Position numbers and translations under genes: made by a program. From the NCBI GenBank assembly GCA_019689975.1, contig JADGGK010000007.1, forward strand, positions 1 to 64,000: a stretch of DNA of 64,000 nucleotides. The letters are read 5' to 3'. The notes beneath the pieces are model-generated. The model was not told the origin of the DNA. It saw only the letters and a program-made list of their open reading frames with translations, and did not search any database. Of this stretch, positions 18,067-26,060 are shown piece by piece. Positions within the stretch are counted from its first letter, which is position 1, and the number at the start of each line of letters is the position of its first letter. The stretch comes from Pseudolabrys sp. Its GTDB lineage: Bacteria; Pseudomonadota; Alphaproteobacteria; Rhizobiales; Xanthobacteraceae.

Positions 18067-19005
18067 ATGGCGAAGTCCTCGCGCAAAGTGATCATCACCT
18101 GTGCCGTCACCGGCTCGATCCATACGCCCACCATGTCGCCGCACCTGCCGGTAACCCCACAGGAAATCGCCGAGGCGGCGATCGGTGCGGCGGAGGCCGG
18201 CGCGGCAGTCGTCCATCTGCACGCACGCAACCCGCAGGACGGGCGTCCAGACCAGTCGCCAGAGGCCTTCGCGCCGTTCCTGCGCGTCATCAAGCAGCGT
18301 TCCAACGTCGTCGTGAACATCACCACTGGCGGCGCCCCGACGATGTCGATCGAGGAGCGCGTCAAGCCGGCCGCGATGTTCAAGCCCGAAATCGCTTCGC
18401 TCAATATGGGCACTATGAATTTCGGGCTCTACCCGATGCTCGCGCGCTACAAGGGTAAATTCAAATATGATTGGGAAGAGCCTTACCTCGAAGGATCGCG
18501 CAAAGGTTTCTTCAAGAATACCTTTGCGGATATCGAATATATCCTTACCACCTGCGCCGAGAACAACACCCGGTTCGAAATCGAATGCTATGACATCGGC
18601 CATCTCTACACGCTGCGTCATTTCCTCGACCGTGGCGTGGTCAAGCCGCCGCTATTCGTGCAGTCGGTGTTTGGCATTCTCGGAGGCATCGGGCCGCACC
18701 CGGAAGACGTCATAATGATGAAGCGCACCGCCGATCGTCTGCTCGGAGACAACTATCACTGGTCGGTATTGGGTGCCGGCGCCAATCAGATGCGCATTGC
18801 CGCCATGGCCGCGGCCATGGGCGGCAATGTCCGCGTGGGTCTCGAGGATTCGCTGTGGATCGGACCGGGAAAGCTTGCCGAGTCGAATGCGCAGCAGGTT
18901 TTGGCCGTGCGCAAGATCCTGGAGGGGATGGGGCTCGAGATCGCCACGCCGGACGATGCGCGCGAAATTCTTTCGCTCAAAGGCGGCGATAAGGTGAACT
19001 TCTGA
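18067..19005 (+). CDS. 3-keto-5-aminohexanoate cleavage enzyme family (BKACE, DUF849)
   Basis: 312 residues. BKACE enzymes are Zn2+-dependent and condense a beta-keto acid with acetyl-CoA, giving acetoacetate and a new acyl-CoA. Zinc ligands are visible as H50 and H52 in VVHLHARNPQDG and E260 in VGLEDSLW; NITTGG and SLNMGTMNFG are family blocks. ATG 18067 follows AGGAAGAAAGGCTC. No specific substrate can be assigned: relatives act on 3-keto-5-aminohexanoate, dehydrocarnitine, 5-hydroxy-3-ketohexanoate and others. An acyl-CoA dehydrogenase and a transporter lie just upstream. Confidence 0.93.
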   Translation: MAKSSRKVIITCAVTGSIHTPTMSPHLPVTPQEIAEAAIGAAEAGAAVVHLHARNPQDGRPDQSPEAFAPFLRVIKQRSNVVVNITTGGAPTMSIEERVKPAAMFKPEIASLNMGTMNFGLYPMLARYKGKFKYDWEEPYLEGSRKGFFKNTFADIEYILTTCAENNTRFEIECYDIGHLYTLRHFLDRGVVKPPLFVQSVFGILGGIGPHPEDVIMMKRTADRLLGDNYHWSVLGAGANQMRIAAMAAAMGGNVRVGLEDSLWIGPGKLAESNAQQVLAVRKILEGMGLEIATPDDAREILSLKGGDKVNF

Positions 19006-19059
19006 TCATCGCGGGCGCCCGGCCTCATGCCGGCGCCCCCATTCACTCGCATCGCCGCG

Positions 19060-19102
19060 AAAAAAACCTTACTGCGGGCGCCGGGTCGGTACCGGCGCCC
19101 GC
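19060..19102 (-). terminator. Intrinsic terminator overlapping the DUF6580 stop codon
   Basis: GCGGGCGCCGG (19074-19084) and CCGGCGCCCGC (19092-19102) form a perfect 11-bp stem with a 7-base loop. On the - strand the stem is followed by AGTAAGG and then seven T (19066-19060), a good rho-independent terminator. The stem lies inside the last codons of the DUF6580 gene and its TAA falls between stem and T-run. Confidence 0.7.
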
Positions 19103-19611
19103 TGAACCAGCCAGCCGCCACCAAAGAACGCCGCGACCCAGAACAGATCGCCGAGTATCGTCCGGTCGAGGAAGGGCAGCGCTGCGATATAGCACTGTGC
19201 CAGACCGTTCAGCGTCGCGGGATAGATGCCGCTAAAAATCCAAACCGCAAAATTGGTTGCCAGGAAGAAGAGCAGCGAACTGGCAACGCAACCGATGATC
19301 ACCGGCGCTATTCCGCCTTTCCGCGCCAACATTCCCGCAAAGGCCGGCACGGTGGCGGCAGCGTAGACGACGAGGCTCACACGCCAATCGTCGGCAGCGA
19401 GGGCAAGGTCGCTCAGCGCAATAGCGGTCGCGGGTACGACCACGGCCAACGCCGGGTGACGCAGAACCCGGCCTGCGAAGAGCGCGCTCGCCGCTACCGG
19501 CCAGACCCCCGCCACATGTGGCAGGATTCGCGCGATCGCATCGAAACCGATCAGGAATGTTACCAGTATGAGATCCATCCAGATGTCTGAGCGGGTTTTG
19601 GTCGACTGCAT
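19069..19611 (-). CDS. DUF6580 family membrane protein
   Basis: About 180 residues, five or six hydrophobic helices (LILVTFLIGFDAIARILPH; VVPATAIALSDLALA; LLFFLATNFAVWIFSG). I assign it to DUF6580, a small family resembling the substrate-binding S component of ECF vitamin transporters; molecular role unproven. ATG 19611 with AAGG eight bases upstream is chosen; ATG 19644 is also possible. It follows the BtuF-like gene by 66 bases on the same strand, which suggests a shared role in cobalamin or another micronutrient (inference). An intrinsic terminator overlaps its end. Confidence 0.72.
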   Translation of the reverse strand: MQSTKTRSDIWMDLILVTFLIGFDAIARILPHVAGVWPVAASALFAGRVLRHPALAVVVPATAIALSDLALAADDWRVSLVVYAAATVPAFAGMLARKGGIAPVIIGCVASSLLFFLATNFAVWIFSGIYPATLNGLAQCYIAALPFLDRTILGDLFWVAAFFGGGWLVQRAPVPTRRPQ

Positions 19612-19677
19612 CGGGCGTACCTTAGTTATCATCCCTCCATCCATACCACGGTGCCCGGACCGATTTCCAGCGTGCCG

Positions 19678-20475
19678 CTACGGTCCTGTCTTTCCCGCCC
19701 ATTCCGTAATGATGGCCGAAAGCGCATCGAGCCCGTCGGTCAGCGCTGCCGGTCCCGGTTGAAGAATCAGAGTCGACTTGATCTCGCGCAGAAATCCTTG
19801 CGCAACCGCCGGAACCCGAGCAAAACCGGGCCGCGCCGTCACCTTCGAGGGCACGAATTTCTTGCCGCACCACGAGCCTATGATGATATCGGGTTCGGCC
19901 GCGACCACCTGCTCGAGAGTGACGATGCGGTCGCGGGCGTTTTTCTCGAGGGCGAGCTGGGGAAAAACATCAATTCCGCCTGCCGCTTCGATCAGTTCGG
20001 AAACCCAGCGAATGCCGGAAATCATCGGCTCGTCCCATTCTTCGAAATAAACACGCGGCCGTCGCGGCAGGCGGACGCTGCGTGCGCGAACCCCTTCCAC
20101 ATGCGCGGCAAGCTTGGCTGCGAGCAGGTTGGCTTTTTCAGTCGCGCCGGTCAGCGCGCCGATCATCCGTACCATGTCGAGGATGCCGCCGACGTCGCGC
20201 TGGTTGAAAACATGTACGGGAACATTGGCGCGGACCAGCGCGGCGGCGATATCGGCCTGTAGGTCCGAAAACGCCAACACGAGATCCGGCTCAAGGGCGA
20301 GGATCTTCGGCACGTCGGCGGTGATGAAAGCGCAGACGCGAGGTTTCTCCTTGCGCACGCGCGGCGGGCGCACCGCATAACCGGAGACGCCGACAATGCG
20401 GGCTTCCTCGCCGAGGAGATAGAGTGTCTCCACGGTCTCCTCGGTCAGACAGACGATTCGTTCCGGCGGAAACAT
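19678..20475 (-). CDS. BtuF-like cobalamin-type ABC substrate-binding protein
   Basis: 265 residues of the TroA/BtuF helical-backbone fold. Landmarks: RIVCLTEETVETLYLLGE, ILALEPDLVLAFSDLQ, VHVFNQRDVGGILDMVRMIG, and VVAAEPDIIIGSWCG. ATG 20475 (MFPPERIVC) matches relatives; the 32 upstream residues in frame are arginine-rich and do not form a clear signal peptide, so export is uncertain. Cognate BtuC/BtuD genes are absent; modC upstream encodes an ATPase but belongs with modAB. Cobalamin or a similar chelate is the expected ligand by family; a B12-dependent mutase gene lies 8 kb to the right. Confidence 0.78.
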   Translation of the reverse strand: MFPPERIVCLTEETVETLYLLGEEARIVGVSGYAVRPPRVRKEKPRVCAFITADVPKILALEPDLVLAFSDLQADIAAALVRANVPVHVFNQRDVGGILDMVRMIGALTGATEKANLLAAKLAAHVEGVRARSVRLPRRPRVYFEEWDEPMISGIRWVSELIEAAGGIDVFPQLALEKNARDRIVTLEQVVAAEPDIIIGSWCGKKFVPSKVTARPGFARVPAVAQGFLREIKSTLILQPGPAALTDGLDALSAIITEWAGKTGP

Positions 20476-20638
20476 CTTGCCATGGTACACCGGCCGCGCG
20501 GGATGTTGAGCGGACCCCGGCCCGCGCGCACGCCTGACGCATAGCTTTGTCATGGCTCGCGCCTGGTGCAAGCGCCTGACGGGAAAGGTCGCGAGGGGTC
20601 AAACCCGGGTGGTAGTGATATCAAACAACAGGCCGGTT

Positions 20639-21352
20639 TCAGAGGCGCTCGGGATCATCGAGGACCGTCCCGGCGCGGTTCGCGCTTTGCCGCGCGAGAA
20701 GCTCGAGCCCGCCCTGATTGACGATGCGGCCTTGGTCCATCACGATGATCTGAGTCGCCATGCGCCGCACTTCGGCCACGTCATGGCTCACATAGACAAT
20801 CGGCACCCGCGCCTCGTCGCGCAGCCGTTCGAGATAGGGGAAAATATCGGCCTTGCGCGCCGCGTCGAGCGAAGCGAGCGGCTCGTCGAGAAGTAACAGC
20901 CGCGGTTGCATGAGCAGCGCACGGCCGACGGCAACGCGCTGGCGTTCGCCTCCGGAAAGATTTCCAGGTCGTCGGTCCAACAGCCGTCCGAGGTCGAGCA
21001 GCTCGACCACGCGGGTGAAGGTCTTGGCATCGGCCGCGAGACCGTTCATCCAGCGGCCATAGTTCAGATTGTGTCTGACCGATAAATGGGGAAACAACCG
21101 TCCTTCCTGGAACACGTAGCCGATGCGTCGGCGCCACGCCGGCATGTCGATGCCAGCTTGTGAATCGAACAGCGTCTCGCCCGCGAGCCGAATTCGTCCG
21201 CGGTCGGGGGTGAGCAGCCCGGCGATCGCATTCGCCAAGCTGGTTTTGCCGGCACCCGACGGGCCGAACAGCGCGGTTGCACCGCTTGCGGTCTCGAAGG
21301 CGGCCTGCAGCACAAAATCGCCGAGCCGTTTTTCAATCTCGACCGAAAGCAT
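20639..21352 (-). CDS. modC: Molybdate ABC transporter ATP-binding protein, short form
   Basis: ATPase of the ModABC molybdate importer, 237 residues. Walker A GPSGAGKTS, Q-loop YVFQEGRLFPHLSV, signature LSGGERQRVA, Walker B LLLLDEPLASLD and the H-loop YVSHD are all present. Typical ModC is about 350 residues and ends in a TOBE/Mop domain that binds molybdate; here the stop follows LDDPERL and that domain is missing. ATG 21352 lies one base after the modB stop. Some related short ModC proteins exist, so this could be normal for the lineage or a truncation. Confidence 0.92.
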   Translation of the reverse strand: MLSVEIEKRLGDFVLQAAFETASGATALFGPSGAGKTSLANAIAGLLTPDRGRIRLAGETLFDSQAGIDMPAWRRRIGYVFQEGRLFPHLSVRHNLNYGRWMNGLAADAKTFTRVVELLDLGRLLDRRPGNLSGGERQRVAVGRALLMQPRLLLLDEPLASLDAARKADIFPYLERLRDEARVPIVYVSHDVAEVRRMATQIIVMDQGRIVNQGGLELLARQSANRAGTVLDDPERL

Positions 21353-21353
21353 G

Positions 21354-22049
21354 TCAAATCCCGTGCAGCCGCGCATTGGCGCGCCGCGCCAGCCATTCCG
21401 AGGCCATCAAGGCGGCGAGCGAAATGAGGAGCGCGATCACCACGAGGCCGAGCGCGGCGGAGTCGCCTTCCGGCACCTGCGTAAGCGTGTAGATTGCCGC
21501 CGAAATCGTCTGCGTCTCACCCGGGATGTTGGAGACGAAGGTTATGGTGGCGCCGAATTCCCCGAGTGCGCGCGCGAAAGCGAGCATCATGCCCGCGACG
21601 ACGCCGGGCAACGCCAGCGGAAGCGTGACGGTCGCGAAGTTCCAGAGTGGCGATGCGCCGAGCGTGGCGGCAGCGTCCTCGAGCCGACGGTCGACGGCCT
21701 CGATGGAGAGACGAATCGCGCGCACCATCAACGGAAATGCCATCACGCCGCAGGCGAGCGCGGCCCCGGTCCAGCGGAAGGAGAACACGATGCCGAAATG
21801 CTCGGCGAGGAAGGCGCCTACCGGCGCCTTGCGGCCCAAGGTGATGAGCAGGAGATAGCCGGTCACCACCGGCGGCAGCACGAGCGGCAGATGCACGAGG
21901 CCGTCAATCAGCGCCTTGCCCCAGAATTGCTTGCGCGCAAGCAGCAATGCGATTGCGATGCCAAGGGGCAGAGCCGCAACCGTCGACACCAATGCCACGC
22001 GCAGCGACAGCGCGACCGCGGTCCATTCCTGTGGCGTGAGAGAAAGCAC
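21354..22049 (-). CDS. modB: Molybdate ABC transporter permease
   Basis: 231 residues, about five to six transmembrane segments. The cytoplasmic EAA-like loop reads EDAAATLGASPLWNF, followed by LPLALPGVVAGMMLAFARALGEFGAT, the ModB/CysT signature. Forms the membrane channel for ModA-delivered molybdate. Lies 22 bases after modA and one base before modC, so the three form one operon. Confidence 0.96.
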   Translation of the reverse strand: MLSLTPQEWTAVALSLRVALVSTVAALPLGIAIALLLARKQFWGKALIDGLVHLPLVLPPVVTGYLLLITLGRKAPVGAFLAEHFGIVFSFRWTGAALACGVMAFPLMVRAIRLSIEAVDRRLEDAAATLGASPLWNFATVTLPLALPGVVAGMMLAFARALGEFGATITFVSNIPGETQTISAAIYTLTQVPEGDSAALGLVVIALLISLAALMASEWLARRANARLHGI

Positions 22050-22071
22050 CGAATACGCTTGCCGAATACGC

Positions 22072-22854
22072 TTATGGCGGGGTCGGTTGGGTCAAAACGC
22101 TGAATCCGTATTTCTCAAACACGGCCTTGGCCGCGTTCGAACGCAGGAATTGCAGATAGCGCAGCGCCACCGGCTTGCCGGCGATCGTTGCCGCCGCGGG
22201 ATACACGACGGGGGGGTAGGTGCCGTCGGGGAAGGTGCCGATGATTTTCACTTTCGGTTCGACCATGGCGTCGGTCGCATAGACGATGCCGATCGGTGCT
22301 TCCCCGCGAGCGACGAAAGCGAGCGTCGAACGCACGTTCTCCGCCTGGGCGAGTCTCGTCTCCGCCGCCGTCCAGACGCCGAGCGCCTCGAGCGCTGCCT
22401 TGGCGTAACGGCCGGCCGGCACGGCCTTGACGTCGGCGACGGCCACGCGACCTTGGCCGGCGAGCTTGGCAATGTCAAAGCCTTTCGTGATCTCGACCTT
22501 GTCGAATTTGGAATCCTTGGGCGCGATGAGCACCAGCTTGTTGCCGAGCAGGTTGAATCGGCTGTCTGCGTTGATCAACTTGTGCTCGGCGAGGTAGTCC
22601 ATCCACGCGAGATCGGCGGAGATGAAAACGTCAGCCGGTGCGCCCTGCACGATTTGTCTGGCAAGAGCGGAACTCGCCTCATAGCTTGCGGTGACGCCAA
22701 CGCCATTTGCGTTGCTGAAGGCGGCGTTGACCGTGTCGAGGGCGTTGCGGAGCGACGCGGCCGCGAAGACCGTAAGCCTTTCCTGGGCGGAGGCGGGGGC
22801 CGCAAAGGCCACGGAGAGGAACGAAACGATGATGGCGAGGAAAAGGTGGAGCAT
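22072..22854 (-). CDS. modA: Molybdate ABC transporter substrate-binding protein
   Basis: 260 residues with a signal peptide (MLHLFLAIIVSFLSVAFAAPASAQ) directing it to the periplasm. The oxyanion-contact segments FAAASLRNALD, YEASSALARQI and GAPADVFISAD, plus the later GIVYATDAM, are those of ModA. ATG 22854 has GGAG eight bases upstream; an in-frame ATG at 22914 would place 20 polar residues ahead of the signal sequence. First gene of modABC. Molybdate supply serves molybdoenzymes not encoded in this window. Confidence 0.95.
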   Translation of the reverse strand: MLHLFLAIIVSFLSVAFAAPASAQERLTVFAAASLRNALDTVNAAFSNANGVGVTASYEASSALARQIVQGAPADVFISADLAWMDYLAEHKLINADSRFNLLGNKLVLIAPKDSKFDKVEITKGFDIAKLAGQGRVAVADVKAVPAGRYAKAALEALGVWTAAETRLAQAENVRSTLAFVARGEAPIGIVYATDAMVEPKVKIIGTFPDGTYPPVVYPAAATIAGKPVALRYLQFLRSNAAKAVFEKYGFSVLTQPTPP

Positions 22855-23092
22855 GGCGGTTCTCCGGATGCGGGAGCACCCGCTGTGAGTCGGATCGATG
22901 TGGAAAACGACCACGTCGGAACCGCCGTTCCGACTCGCGAAACGCGCGCACAGCGCGTCGCAGGTCGGGCTGGAATTTAGCGCTATCCCGCTCGCTTGTC
23001 ACGCCTGTCCGCGGTCAAGGCTTGCCCATCACCTTCCGCTCCCAACCGTCACAACTCCGTGCAAGTCCATGACCCTCGCGTGCCTCGATCGG

Positions 23093-23660
23093 TCACGCTT
23101 TCTCGATGTCCAAAAAGGTGATGGGCGCATTCATGCGCTTGGCTTCTGCCCGCGGGGTCGCATTGATCTTGATCGCGAGGAAGATAATGCCGCCGACCAC
23201 GCGCGGCAGCGACGGACCGATGATAACGACGCCATGGCCGCGCATCAACGCGGCAAGATGATCGCCGAGCGCTTGCGCGAGGTGGCGACCAAGCCTCGGC
23301 TTGCGGATCGACATGTCGGTCATGCCGGACTTCTCCCGGATGTCGAATACCGGGACGCCAGAGGCGATGAAGGCCGAGCGGTGGTATATCGGCTTGAGCG
23401 GCACCCCGTGTCGCCGAATGGGACCGATGCCGGCGCATGTGTGTGCACCACGGCCACCACGCCCGGTCGCGCCTTGCAGATTGCGGCGTGGATGCAGCGC
23501 TCGCTCTAAAGCGCCGATATCGGCAGGCCATGGGTGCCGACGGGCCGGCTGTCGAGATTGAATTCGAGAATGTCGGTGGCGGATGACGAGATCGGCCGAC
23601 ATGCCCCGTGCCATCAGATACCGGTTCGGGTCTTTGTCGGGTCGCACCGAAACGCGGCCC
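23093..23660 (-). pseudogene. Class II aldolase/adducin family pseudogene
   Basis: Three pieces of one class II aldolase-like protein lie in order in different frames. At about 23585-23660 reads VSVRPDKDPNRYLMARG; at about 23410-23582 reads ATDILEFNLDSRPVGTHG then an amber TAG at 23506-23508 where relatives have ALYSER, then CIHAAICKARPGVVAVVHTH; from about 23407 to the stop at 23093 reads PLKPIYHRSAFIASGVPVFD and GDHLAALMRGHGVVIIG. At least two frame changes and one nonsense codon are needed to join them, and the N-terminal part upstream is degraded. The metal-binding histidines (VVHTH, GHG) are still readable, so decay is recent. It is divergently remote from any partner; the parent function is unknown. 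Confidence 0.8.
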
Positions 23661-23918
23661 CGCGGAGGCCGGCGCTGCCAGCGGCAAGGGCTGCGCCGAG
23701 GCGGCGAGCGAAATGCCGATTGAAGATGGTGTATCAGATAACGGCAGGGACGCGCTCTGCTGCGGCATGGCGGCCAGACCGCGCGGACGGCCTATTCATC
23801 GCGAGCGAATCCTCGACGAAGGACGTGCATGGCGCGGTTCCTCACTGTCGCGTCGCCGTGGCCGCCTGACCTCCCCGCGCCGCATGGATTTCAGCAAAAG
23901 GACGCCCACGCCCGCTCG

Positions 23919-24476
23919 CTAGGGCTCGAGTTCGGTATCCCAATAAAGATAATCGAGCCAGCTCTCGTGCAGGTAATTCGGTGGAAACAACCGGCCATTC
24001 TTGTGCAGATGATGTACGGTAGGCTGGAACGGCATCTGCGCCGGCCACATCTTCGCCTCGTCCGGGGTCTTGTTGCCTTTGCGCAAATTGCACGGCGAGC
24101 ACGCGGTGACGACGTTGTCCCAGGTGGTGTGACCGCCGCGCGAGCGCGGCAGCAGGTGATCGAAGGTCAGGTCCTCGCGCTCGCCGCAATACTGGCAGCA
24201 GAAACGATCGCGCAGGAACACGTTGAAGCGGGTAAACGCCGGATGCGTCGACGGCTTCACGAAAGTCTTGAGGGAGACCACGCTCGGCAGTTTCATCTCG
24301 AGCGAGGGGCTGCGCACCGCGCGGTCGTAATTGGCGACGATGTTCACACGTTCGAGGAAAACCGCCTTGATCGTATCCTGCCAAGACCACAGCGAAAGCG
24401 GATAATAGCTCAGCGGCCGGAAATCGGCATTGAGCACCAGAGCCGGAAAACCGCTGGGCGAGACGTGGACGTTCAA
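23919..24476 (-). CDS. HNH endonuclease family protein
   Basis: 185 residues; the HNH core is CQYCGEREDLTFDHLLPRS with CSPC downstream, a zinc-stabilised beta-beta-alpha metal fold. N-terminal part FPALVLNADFRPLSYYPLSL is the conserved opening of a chromosomal, non-mobile HNH family common in alphaproteobacteria. TTG 24476 is chosen because GGAGGAAGG precedes it and the protein then begins NVHVSPSGFP as in relatives. Biological role not established; no restriction or phage genes adjoin it. Confidence 0.85.
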   Translation of the reverse strand: MNVHVSPSGFPALVLNADFRPLSYYPLSLWSWQDTIKAVFLERVNIVANYDRAVRSPSLEMKLPSVVSLKTFVKPSTHPAFTRFNVFLRDRFCCQYCGEREDLTFDHLLPRSRGGHTTWDNVVTACSPCNLRKGNKTPDEAKMWPAQMPFQPTVHHLHKNGRLFPPNYLHESWLDYLYWDTELEP

Positions 24477-24571
24477 GCGACCTTCCTCCAACCTCCGTTG
24501 AGGCTGCCGCCGCGCAGCTTTGGCGTCTACTAATAGGGCAGCATGACCGGCTTGTGAAGCGGTGCCGCCGG

Positions 24572-25255
24572 CTATCGGCCATGATGGCCATGCTGCCGCA
24601 GGCGGCAGGCGAGAAATTCTCCGCCGTGGCGCAAACCTTCCTGATCGATGCCGTGGCCTATGCCGGACGAAATGTGCCACTCGAGCGGCACGCCGAGAGC
24701 GGCCAAGCTTTGCGCAGCGTGAAAAAGCGCATCGAGAGGGATCACGGCATCCTGGTCGCCGTGCACCAGGAGCACCGGCGGTCGGCTCTTGACCTCGGCG
24801 GCAATGACCTTGGCATCCGCAGCGCCGGGCAGCGCCAGTAAGCCCGAATAGCCGACAACGGCCGCAGGCGGCGTTTCAAGCCGCAGGCCGACATGCAACG
24901 CCATCATGGTGCCTTGGCTGAATCCGACGAGCGCGAGCGCGGTGGGCGCCAGGTTCAAGCGCTTCAGTTCCGCGTCGAGAAAGCCTGCGAGCAACGGGCC
25001 CGCCGCGTTCACGCCGCGCCAGTACTCGTCCGGATCACGGAAAGTGAGCGGAAACCATTCGCGGCCCATTGGCGCCTGGCCGCAGGGACGCGGGGCGTGA
25101 GGTGCCACGAATGCTGCCTCGGGCAGCAATTTTGCCCAGGCGCGACCGATATCGATCAGGTCATTGCCGTCCGCCCCGTAACCATGGAGGAAGACGACGA
25201 GCTGTTTCGCCTTGCCCGAGTGCGGTGGGATGCGCGGACCGTCAAGGGCGGCCAT
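24572..25255 (-). CDS. Alpha/beta hydrolase, carboxylesterase/phospholipase type
   Basis: 227 residues. FLHGYGADGNDLIDI oxyanion segment, nucleophile serine in GFSQGTMMAL, aspartate in VLLVHGDQDAVIP and histidine in SGIGHGIDQEG make the full triad of the YpfH/acyl-protein-thioesterase-like group. Cytosolic carboxylesterase of unknown natural substrate. ATG 25255 has AAGGA eight bases upstream and overlaps the AlkA-type gene by 14 bases, so the pair is coupled. Confidence 0.9.
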   Translation of the reverse strand: MAALDGPRIPPHSGKAKQLVVFLHGYGADGNDLIDIGRAWAKLLPEAAFVAPHAPRPCGQAPMGREWFPLTFRDPDEYWRGVNAAGPLLAGFLDAELKRLNLAPTALALVGFSQGTMMALHVGLRLETPPAAVVGYSGLLALPGAADAKVIAAEVKSRPPVLLVHGDQDAVIPLDALFHAAQSLAALGVPLEWHISSGIGHGIDQEGLRHGGEFLACRLRQHGHHGR

Positions 25256-25949
25256 GCCTAAGATCCTTTTCGTCAGCTTGGGATGCGCGGGAGCGCGCCG
25301 GCGCCTGCAAGGGGACCGCATTGCGCTTCTTGACTAGGCTGTAATGGGCCCACAGCAGATGCGCGGCCACCCCGCGCCAGGGACGCCAGGTCTCGGCCAT
25401 CCTGGTGAGCGCCTTGGCGTCGGGGCGCCTGCGCAGGTTGAATGCGATCCGTGCCGACTCTTGCATCGCGAGGTCGCCAGAAGGAAATGCGTCGGCATGG
25501 CCGAGGCAGAACAAAAGATAGATATCGGCGCTCCACGGCCCAATGCCATGCAGCGCGGTGAGTGCGGCCCGCGCCGCATCGGCGTCCATCGAGCCCACGC
25601 GCTCGAGATCGATCCGGCCCCGGGCGACCGCCTGCGCAATCGCGCGGATCGACTTGATCTTGGCCAGGGACAGGCCGAGACGGCGGAGTTTCTCCGTGCG
25701 CGCCCGTCTGATCGCTTCGTGGTCGAAAGGGTCGAAGGCCGCGAAGAGCCGTGCGCGGATGGCCTCCGCGCTTGCCGTGGACAGTTGTTGCCCGCAAACC
25801 ACGGCGCAGAGCCCGGCAAAGCCGGCCGCACGGCGGCGCAGGCTAAAGGCCCCAACCTGTTCGGCGATGCGTTTGAGACGGGGATCCCGGAGCACAAGCG
25901 CGTCCAGGCCGGCACGCAGGTCGTCGTCGGTGCGAAGGAAATAGGTCAT
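25242..25949 (-). CDS. DNA-3-methyladenine glycosylase 2 family (AlkA-type, HhH-GPD)
   Basis: 235 residues. Base-excision repair glycosylase removing alkylated purines. Helix-hairpin-helix LHGIGPWSAD at about 133-142, and catalytic D159 in FPSGDLA. It has the short AlkA form without the N-terminal Ada-like part. ATG 25949 stands behind an excellent AAAGGAGGG. It overlaps the downstream esterase gene by 14 bases. Confidence 0.92.
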   Translation of the reverse strand: MTYFLRTDDDLRAGLDALVLRDPRLKRIAEQVGAFSLRRRAAGFAGLCAVVCGQQLSTASAEAIRARLFAAFDPFDHEAIRRARTEKLRRLGLSLAKIKSIRAIAQAVARGRIDLERVGSMDADAARAALTALHGIGPWSADIYLLFCLGHADAFPSGDLAMQESARIAFNLRRRPDAKALTRMAETWRPWRGVAAHLLWAHYSLVKKRNAVPLQAPARSRASQADEKDLRHGRP

Positions 25950-26060
25950 GGCGCATCCCTCCTTTATTATGCCGCGCGCACCTGCGGAAGCGGGGATGGA
26001 AGGGTTCACTTCCGGCTTGCGCGGGGAGGTACGGAGCGCCTGAAACGACCCCGACCGGAC

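Noticed and set aside
20476-20638. Possible cobalamin riboswitch before the BtuF-like gene
   Set aside because: I looked for a B12-box-like sequence on the - strand and found none convincing; the interval is also short.
23919-24476. HNH nuclease as part of a defence or mobile element
   Set aside because: It belongs to a common chromosomal family and has no methylase, phage or toxin genes next to it.
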